Assembly (NCBI GenBank): GCA_019973155.2
Contig: BPQB01000135.1
Span: forward strand, 1 to 48,378
Direction: 5' to 3'
Origin: Phanerochaete sordida
Lineage: Eukaryota; Basidiomycota; Agaricomycetes; Polyporales; Phanerochaetaceae
DNA length: 48,378 nt
Part shown: piece by piece, positions 41,507-48,378 of the stretch
How positions within the stretch are numbered: position 1 is the stretch's first letter
Layout of the letters: every line of letters begins with the position of its first letter
Program-made: the position numbers and the translations under genes
The notes under the pieces: generated by a model
What the model was told of the DNA's origin: nothing
What the model saw: the letters and a program-made list of their open reading frames with translations, nothing else
Database searches by the model: none

Positions 41507-44500
41507 ATGTCTTCCGCAGACCTCGACGGCGCGTCCAATGCGACGTCGCCACCACAGCCGGCGTTATCTACTCCAATTGCACCGCGAGACGCTGCAGGCT
41601 CCGAGGACGTCTCCGAGGTGCGTGTCGCGCCCGTCTTTGCCTGGCCTCCGCTGATAGGCCGCGCAGATCCCCGCGTCGCGTGTTAGCGTCGACGATTGCC
41701 TCCCCGAGATTCACGGCGCGCCGAATGCGACTCCACACGAAGGCGATATGCCTTCTCCTATCACGACGAGCGCAGTGCGCGAGGGCGGCATCGTGCGCGA
41801 GCCCATCGCCATCATCGGCATGTCCGCCAACTTCCCCGGGGCCCCCGACGCCGCCGCGCTTTGGACGCTGCTCGAGCAGGGCCTGAACACCGTCTCCGAG
41901 GTGCGTGTCGTCTCTGTCCCAGTCAGCTCGACGCCCCCAAGCCGAAGCGTACGAGGCCTCCGTCGGTGGTGTCACGAATGGCTGGGTCGAGCAGTGGTTA
42001 TATGCACCATAGCGAGCCTTCGGTACATGTACCGTGCTCACGAGACCCGACCTGCGCCGCCCCTCCCGTCGACGCCGTCCTTCCTGCCCGTGCCCCGCCC
42101 CTCCGCTGACCACCCACACAGATCCCCGCATCGCGCTTCGCCGTCGACGACTACACGTCGGGCGCGCACGGCGCGGGGCGCACGCTCAAGACACGCGTCG
42201 GCAACTTCCTCGCGGACGCCGACGTCTTCGACCACGCCTTCTTCCGCGTGAGCCCGCGCGAGGCGCGCAGCATGAGCCCGCAGCAGCGCCTGCTGCTGCA
42301 CGCCGCGTACCACGCGCTCGAGCACGCGGGCTGCGTCCCCGGCGGCACGCGCGCGTCCGCCCGCGCCACCTTCGGCACGTACGTCGGCGCCGCGACGAAC
42401 GACTACGTGCAGAACCTGCGGCGCGACGTCGACGTGTACTACAGCACCGGTGCGCTCCCCTCCGCGGTGCGATTGCGCGCGTGCTGACGCGCTGCAGGCA
42501 CGCTGCAGGCGTTCCTGAGCGGCAAGATCGCGTACGCGTTCGGGCTCGGCGGGCCCGCCGTCGTCGTCGACACCTCGTGCTCCGCGAGCATGGTCGCGCT
42601 GCACACCGCGTGCCGCGCGCTGCAGAGCGGCGACTGCACCGCCGCGCTCGCCGGCGGCGTCAACGTCATCTCCAGCCCCGACGTGCGCCCCCCCTCCCCC
42701 CTCCCCTCCCCTTCCCACACGCTAACCGCACGACAGATGTACCTCGGCCTCGACCGCGCGCACTTCCTGAGCCCGTCCGGGCAGTGCAAGCCGTGGGACG
42801 CGGCCGCGGACGGGTACGCGCGCGCGGAGGGCGTCGCGCTCTTCGTGCTCAAGCGCCTCGCCGACGCGCGCGCGGACGGCGACCGCGTGCTCGGCGTCGT
42901 CAAGAGCATCGAGGTCAACCAGAGCGCGTGCGCGCGCAGCATCACGCACCCGCACGCGCCGACACAGGCTGCGCTCCTGCGCCGCGCGCTCAAAGCTGCG
43001 CGCGTGCGCCCGCAGGACGTGCAGGTCGTCGAGGCGCACGGTACCGGTGCGCCCTCCCCCTCTCCTCTTCTGCCCAAGCTGACGTGTTGACGTGTTGATG
43101 GGGCGGGCAGGCACGCGCGCAGGCGACCCCGCCGAGCTCTCCGCGCTGCGCGCCGTGCTCTGCGCCGCGCCGCGCGCGCGCCCGCTGCTGCTCGGCAGCG
43201 CGAAGGCGAACGTGGGGCACGCGGAGGCGGCCTCGGGCGGCGCGTCGCTCGCGAAGCTGCTGCTCATGCTCCGCTATCACACTATCCCCCGCGTGATCTC
43301 CCTCAAAAATCCGAATCCCGCGCTGGGGCTGACGATGGGCGAGGGCGGGGCGGCGGGTGGTGGGGTGGTCGTGCCGACGGAGAGTGTGCGCTGGGAGAGG
43401 GGGGAGGGCGGGAGGAGGACGGCGGTGTTGAGCAATTTTGGGGCGGCGGGGTCGAATGTTGTGCTCGTCCTGCAGGAGGACGTCCCTCCCTCTCCCTCCC
43501 CTCCCTCTCCACCACCAACACTCGTACTCGGCCTCTCCGCCGACAGCCTCGACGCCCTCGAAACACGGCGCACCGCATACATCGCGCACCTCGAAGGCGT
43601 AGACGCGCCAGGCCTCGCGGACGCGGCGTACACCGCGACGGCGCGCCGCCAGGTGCACCGGTTCCGCCTCGGCGCGGCGGGCGAGACGAAGGAGGAGCTG
43701 CTCGAGGCGCTGGGGCGTGCTGTGCCCGTGCACGTCGCGGACGCGCCCCGCGGCGACTCCAGCTCCGGGAATCACAATGACGAAGACGATGGCGAGGACA
43801 GTGAGGGAGAAGGCGGGGGCAAGGCGAAGGTCGTGTGGGTCTTCTCGGGCCAGGGCGCACAGCACGCGGGTATGGGCCGCGAGCTTATGGAAGTGGAGGC
43901 GTTCCGGGATGTTGTTGTGCGCTGCGAGGGCTTGCTGCGTGCGTGGGGCCGGCCGGGCGTGTGTGCTGTTATCGAGGGCACCGCCGGGAGCGCCCAGAAC
44001 TCGGAGGGAGGTGAGGAAGAGCTGGGTGTCGAGGCAGGCCAGACAGCGGTGTTCGTCCTCGAGTGCGCCCTCGCCGCGCTGTGGCGCGCGTGGGGCGTGC
44101 GGCCGGACGCGGTCGCGGGGCACAGGTGCGTCCCTCCCCTCCCCCTTCCACTTAATGCTGACAAGGCGCAGTCTGGGCGAGTACGCGGCGCTCGTCGCCG
44201 CGGGCGTGCTCGGCCTCGAGGACGGCCTGCGCCTCGTGTCGGGCCGTGCGAGGCTCATGGAAGAGCGGTGTGTGAGGGGAGCGACGGGCATGCTGGCGGT
44301 GCGTGCGCCGGTGGGGGAGGTCGAGCGCTGGGTTGGGGGCGAGGGGTATGGAGGGTTGGGTGTTGCGTGTTATAACAGGTGAGCGCACAGAGAGCGGCGG
44401 ACGAAGCGGCGGCTGATGGGATGTCGCAGCCCCGAGGACACCGTCGTCGCCGGCCCACTGGCGCAGCTGGACGCACTGCACGCCGCGCTCAAGGCCGCCC

Positions 44501-47500
44501 AGCGCAAGTGCACGCGCGTCGCGGTGCCCTTCGCCTTCCACACGCCCGCGATGGCGCCCGTGCTCGCCGGCCTCACCGCGCTCGCGTCCTCCGTCCCGCT
44601 CCACGCGCCGCGCATCCCCGTCCTCTCGAACGTCCACGGCACGCTCGTCCCGCCCGGCGACGCCAGCGTCTTCACGCCCGCGTACTTCGCCGCGCACTGC
44701 GCCGCGCCCGTGCTGTTCACCCGCGGCGTGCACGCGCTGCGCGCAGACCCCGCCCTCGTGCTCGAGCTCGGCCCGCACCCGACGTGCCTCCCCATGCTGC
44801 GCGCCGGCGCGCCGGGCGCGCTGCTCCTGCCGAGCCTCAAGAAAGGCGTCGGCGCGTGGGGCGTGCTCACGGAGAGCCTCGCGCGGTTGTATACCAGTGC
44901 TGTCGAGGTCGACTGGCGCGCGGTCTTTAAGGACGTCGCCCCCGGCGCGCGTCTCACGGACTTGCCCGCGTATCCGTTCGCGCAGACGCGTTTCTGGGTG
45001 CCTTTCACGGAGGGTCCGACGCAGAAGGCCGCCGCGCCCGCGCCCGCGCCGCCGCGGTTCTCGCTGCTCGGCAAGACAGTGAAGCTGCCGCGGAAGGGAG
45101 AAGACGGGCCCGCGGTGTTCGAGACGCCGCTCGCGACGCTCGCGCCGCTCGTCGAGGCGCACCGCGTCGCGGGCCACGCGCTCTGCCCCGCGTCCGTGCA
45201 CGTCGAGCTCGCGAGCGCCGCTGCGCTGCTGCTCTTCGAGGCGCGCGGCGCCGCGGGCGCGGACTCCGTGGTGGTGCTGCGCGACGTCGCGTTCCCCGGC
45301 CCGCTCGTCTACGCGCCGGACGTGCCGCGCGTCGTGCGCGTCGAGGTCTCGCCGAGCGGGCCGCACGCCGCGACGTTCACGATCTCCTCGCACGCCACGC
45401 CTGACGGGAAGCACCAGACACACTGCACCGGCACGCTCGCGCTCGCCTCCGCCTCCGCGACCGCAGCGAAGTTCGCGCTCGCGGCCCCGCTCGTCGCGCG
45501 CCGCGCCGCCGCCGCCGCCGCCGCGCCGCTCGCAGAGACGTTCTCCGCGCGCACGGCCTACGACCGCATCTTCGCGCGCGTCGTCGCGTACGGCCCCGCG
45601 CTCCGCACCATGCGGTCCGTCACGCTCGCGCCCGACGGCGCGGACGCGTGCGCCGCCGTCGCGCTCCCCGCAGAGAGTGTGCCCGGGACGTTCGTGGCGG
45701 ACCCCGTGTTCGTCGACACGCTGCTGCACGCGGCGGGCTTCGTCGCGAACTGCAGTGCAGAGGCCAACGAGGCCTATATCTGTGCCAGCGTCGGCAAGGT
45801 GCGCGTGCTCCCCGCGCTCATCACGCCCGCGCGCAGCTACAGCGTGTACTGCGCGCTCGGCGCGCTCGGCGAGGGCGCGCTGTGCGCCGAGGCGTGGGCG
45901 CTCGACGCTGCGAGCGGCGAGGTCGTCGCCGTGCTCAAGCGCGTGGTGTTCAGGAAGCTGCGCCTCAGCGGGTTCGCGGCCGTCCTCGCGTCCGCCGGGC
46001 GACAATCCGCACCGGATGCCGCCTCAGCACCTCGCCCCACACATCGGACCCAGCTCTCGACAGCGTCGTCCGCCGGCACGCCGGCGCGCGTCGACCGCGT
46101 CAGGGCCGTGCTGGCGTCTGTGCTCGGGCTCCCGGAGAAGGATATCGCGGAGACCGACGACCTCGCGCGCCTCGGGCTCGACTCGCTCACGTCGATCGAG
46201 GCGCACCACGCGCTGTGCGCTGCGCTCCGCGTGCGCCTCCCGGACGGACTCCTCGCGTCCTGCACGAGCGTCGCCGCCATCTGCGCCGCGCTCGACGCGC
46301 ACGACGCACTTGACGCACCCGCGCCCGCTCGCTCCGGCGCATCGACGCCCAGCGGGTCCGAGCGCACGCTGCACGAGTCGGAATCAGAGGGCACGGACGG
46401 CGCGCGGGCGACGGTGCCCGGCGTGCTCGCGCGCGTGCTCGGCCTCGCGCCCGCCGCGCTCGCCGCCGACGCGGACCTCGCGCGCCTCGGCATGGACTCG
46501 CTCATGGCGATCGAGGCGCAGCACGCGCTCGAGGGCGCGCTCGGGCGCGCGCTGCCGGGCGACCTGTTCGCTGCGTGCCGGACGGTGCGTGCGGTGCAGG
46601 ACGCGCTCGCGCCCGCGCCGACGAAGGGCGGGCCTTGGGACGCGGCGCCACAGCTGAAGGATGCGGTGGTGATGCGCTCGCCGGCATTCGGCACGGAGGC
46701 GAACCCCGTGCTGCTGCAGGAGGGCACCGGCGGCGCGCCGCTGTTCCTCGTGCACGACGGCAGCGGCCTTGCGCACCAGTACGCGCGCCTCGCGCCGCTC
46801 GGGCGCGAGGTCTGGGGCGTGCACAACCCGCGCTTCGCGGAGGGCGGCAAGTGGGAGGGTGGTGTGCTCGAGATGGCGCGGGTCTATGCTGGGCTCGTCA
46901 GAGGCGCGTTGGCTGGGCGCAAACGATGTCTTGTGGGAGGTGCGTGTGCCGTCGTAATCTTCGAAGTGCTGTGGCTAACCTCACGCAGGATGGTCGTTTG
47001 GCGGCGTAGTCGCCTTCGAAGTCGCCCGGCAGCTGATCGCCTCTGGGACGGACGTCGCCGCCCTCGTGCTCATCGATGCGCCGCACCCCGCGACGTCGAC
47101 GCCGCTCTCGCCCGAGGCCCTCGACGCCGCCTTCGCGAACAAGGGCGCGCCAAGCGCAGCGAACGCGCGCGCGCGCGCCTGCATCCAGGCCGCCACCGCC
47201 GCGCTCGTCGCGTACGACTCGTCCGCGTCGCCCGTGGTGCATGCGTCGCCCACGCGCGCCGTCATGCTGCGGTGCCGCGAGGCGTTCGCGTTCGCGGGGT
47301 CGACCCCGCCCTCGGCGTCGGACCGGTTCCTCGCCGACAGGAAGGATCCGCGCGCGATCGTCCGCGGGTGGGAGGACGTCCTCGGCGTCGAGGTGCCCGT
47401 GTTCGATATACCCGGGAATCACTTCGAGCCGTTCTTGCCGCATAACGTAAGTGGCAGCGTCGCGCTGGTTCTGTCACCTTTGTGCTGACGCTAGTTGCAG

Positions 47501-47548
47501 GTCGGCCAAGTCTCTAACGCACTTGTTGAAGTATTGCAGCCATTTTAA
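41507..47548 (+). CDS. Non-reducing polyketide synthase, KS-AT-PT-ACP-ACP-TE, no SAT
   Basis: Ten exons (41507-41617, 41667-41900, 42122-42449, 42498-42682, 42737-43046, 43111-44125, 44172-44378, 44430-46939, 46989-47446, 47501-47548) give 1801 aa. The domain order is that of orsellinic-acid-type iterative synthases, which build an aromatic polyketide from malonyl-CoA. The ketosynthase triad is intact: C252 (DTSCSAS), H387 (VEAHGT), H426 (NVGHAEA). The acyltransferase has S728 in GHSLG, its codon split by an intron, and H834 (FAFHTP). The product-template domain has H1046 (GHALCPAS) and D1226 ([10 protein letters not shown]). Carrier serines lie in LGLDSL (about 1380) and LGMDSL (about 1486). 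The thioesterase has S1636 (GWSFGG). The N-terminal starter-unit domain (SAT) is missing. ATG 41507 is tentative; ATG 41748 in exon 2 is the alternative. Confidence 0.88.
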
Positions 47549-48378
47549 ATTATCTACTCGTAGCATCGTGTCATGCTCTCCTTGTACAACTGCTGTTTCC
47601 TGTATTTATCATGGAACAATCTATCAACGTTGTAACGCTCCGTCGTGCCGAGACGCGGGTAGGAGACACATAGTAATACGGGTCTATGGAAGAGCGGATG
47701 CAGAGGCCTCAGCTGTGCAGTCCCTGTCGGGTCGCGGAGGTTAGGGAAGACTGAGTGCGAGGAAGCCTAGGACGGCAGGAGGTAAGGTACCAATGGTTGG
47801 CGTACCAGGGGATAGCGGAGGCATAGGAGTAGTAGTAGTCTCAAACGCGAACTTTGTCGCAGAGTCAGGGAGAATGTCATCAGTACAGCGCGCCCTAAAC
47901 ACATCGCATCGGATGACATTGTAGACGCGCAACGGGTACTGTACAGGCCGCGGATGGCGAGGGAACAGATACTACGGCTACTACGAGCCTGCAAACGGGT
48001 AGCATGGGATGAGACAGGGAGCAAGCGAAAAAGAAAATGTGGGTTTCGAGTGACAAGGGGACGAGCGAGGAGCGAGATATAGAAAGGGGAGGAGGATATC
48101 GGTGGTCTGGCGAGGAGAGGGATTTACGAGTTTGACAGATGGCAAAGGGTAAAGCGGAAGCGTGTGGGCATATTGGTGGAAGAGAAGAAAGATTTTCGGC
48201 GTGAACAAGAAGCACACTGGCGTCCAGTGGCGTGCGACTCCGTGATAACAACTTCCTACGCCGTCTCGAGTGGGACGTCGCGACGTTCGATGAGTTCGCA
48301 GTTATGTCATGGGACTTCATGTCCTTCGCTTCTGCAGAAACGTGCAAGGTCAGTCCATATATAAGGGCGGCAGCTCGG
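47549..48378. other. Right edge of the window, gene content unresolved
   Basis: On the plus strand 48079-48357 has coding-like text (IYEFDRWQRVKRKRVG, and in another frame NNFLRRLEWDVATFDEF followed by a GTCAGT donor), which could be exons of a gene running off the window. On the minus strand 47741-47930 has a frame ending GTLPPAVLGFLALSLP, preceded by a pyrimidine-rich stretch like a fungal promoter. The purine bias of the plus strand alone can create Lys/Arg/Glu-rich ORFs, so neither is called as a gene. Confidence 0.25.

Noticed and set aside
44152..46005. 617-codon minus-strand ORF over the PKS
   Set aside because: Arg- and Glu-rich shadow without domains; the plus strand carries the AT and PT motifs in the correct order.
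45837..46850. 337-codon minus-strand ORF over the PKS
   Set aside because: Shadow of the ACP and thioesterase exons caused by GC-biased third positions.
1..48378. CRISPR array
   Set aside because: No regularly spaced identical repeats of suitable length, and the window is eukaryotic.

Overview
This window looks like nuclear DNA of a filamentous agaricomycete basidiomycete, possibly polypore-like. The genes are GC-rich and cut by many short introns of about 45-80 nt, with GT..AG ends and CTRAY-like branch sites. The gene families also fit: F-box/leucine-rich proteins in tandem, Ure2p-type glutathione transferases, a PL14 lyase and a non-reducing polyketide synthase. The organism is inferred from gene style only. 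All exon models were read by eye, checked for frame and splice sites, and not supported by transcripts.

Region 1 (1-8.3 kb) is a large imperfect palindrome centred near 3.8 kb. From outside to inside it holds an F-box gene (left copy reduced to a 3' fragment, FB1; right copy FB2), a roughly 370-bp flank that is about 97% identical in its inner 300 bp, a glutathione transferase gene (GST1 -, GST2 +) and a tRNA-Ala(AGC) gene (+ and -). Region 2 (8.5-12.4 kb) has two more F-box relatives, FB3 and FB4. FB4 is a pseudogene with two in-frame stops, and a third tRNA-Ala lies next to it.

Region 3 (12.6-21.4 kb) is ordinary accessory metabolism: a sugar transporter (521 aa), a polysaccharide lyase 14-like protein (303 aa), a secreted 5'-nucleotidase-like metallophosphatase (616 aa) and a small acidic hypothetical protein (103 aa).

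Region 4 (21.9-35.1 kb) is a head-to-tail array of five F-box/LRR-like genes, FB5 to FB9, all on the minus strand. Each has one intron separating an F-box exon from a repeat-domain exon. Seven of the eight family members with a preserved 5' end share a promoter block built on TTCCCACGCTCAGT, 61-109 bp before the ATG. Its other strand reads CGTGGGAA, the site known for CSL-family transcription factors. FB8 is frameshifted in a way that intron retention or a downstream splice acceptor would repair. FB8 and FB9 each carry a copy of a roughly 2.1-kb decayed non-F-box unit upstream (30.3-32.4 and 36.25-38.4 kb).

Region 5 (38.4-48.4 kb) begins with about 3 kb of very GC-rich sequence without a convincing gene. 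It is followed by a complete-looking non-reducing polyketide synthase (KS-AT-PT-ACP-ACP-TE, 1801 aa) that lacks the usual N-terminal SAT domain and has a tandemly duplicated exon junction at its 5' end. No tailoring genes are visible. The last 800 bp could hold the edge of another gene, but neither strand is convincing.

The F-box proteins would act as SCF ubiquitin-ligase adaptors. The transferases, transporter, lyase, phosphatase and PKS fit a saprotrophic or wood-decay lifestyle, but nothing in the sequence ties them into one pathway.
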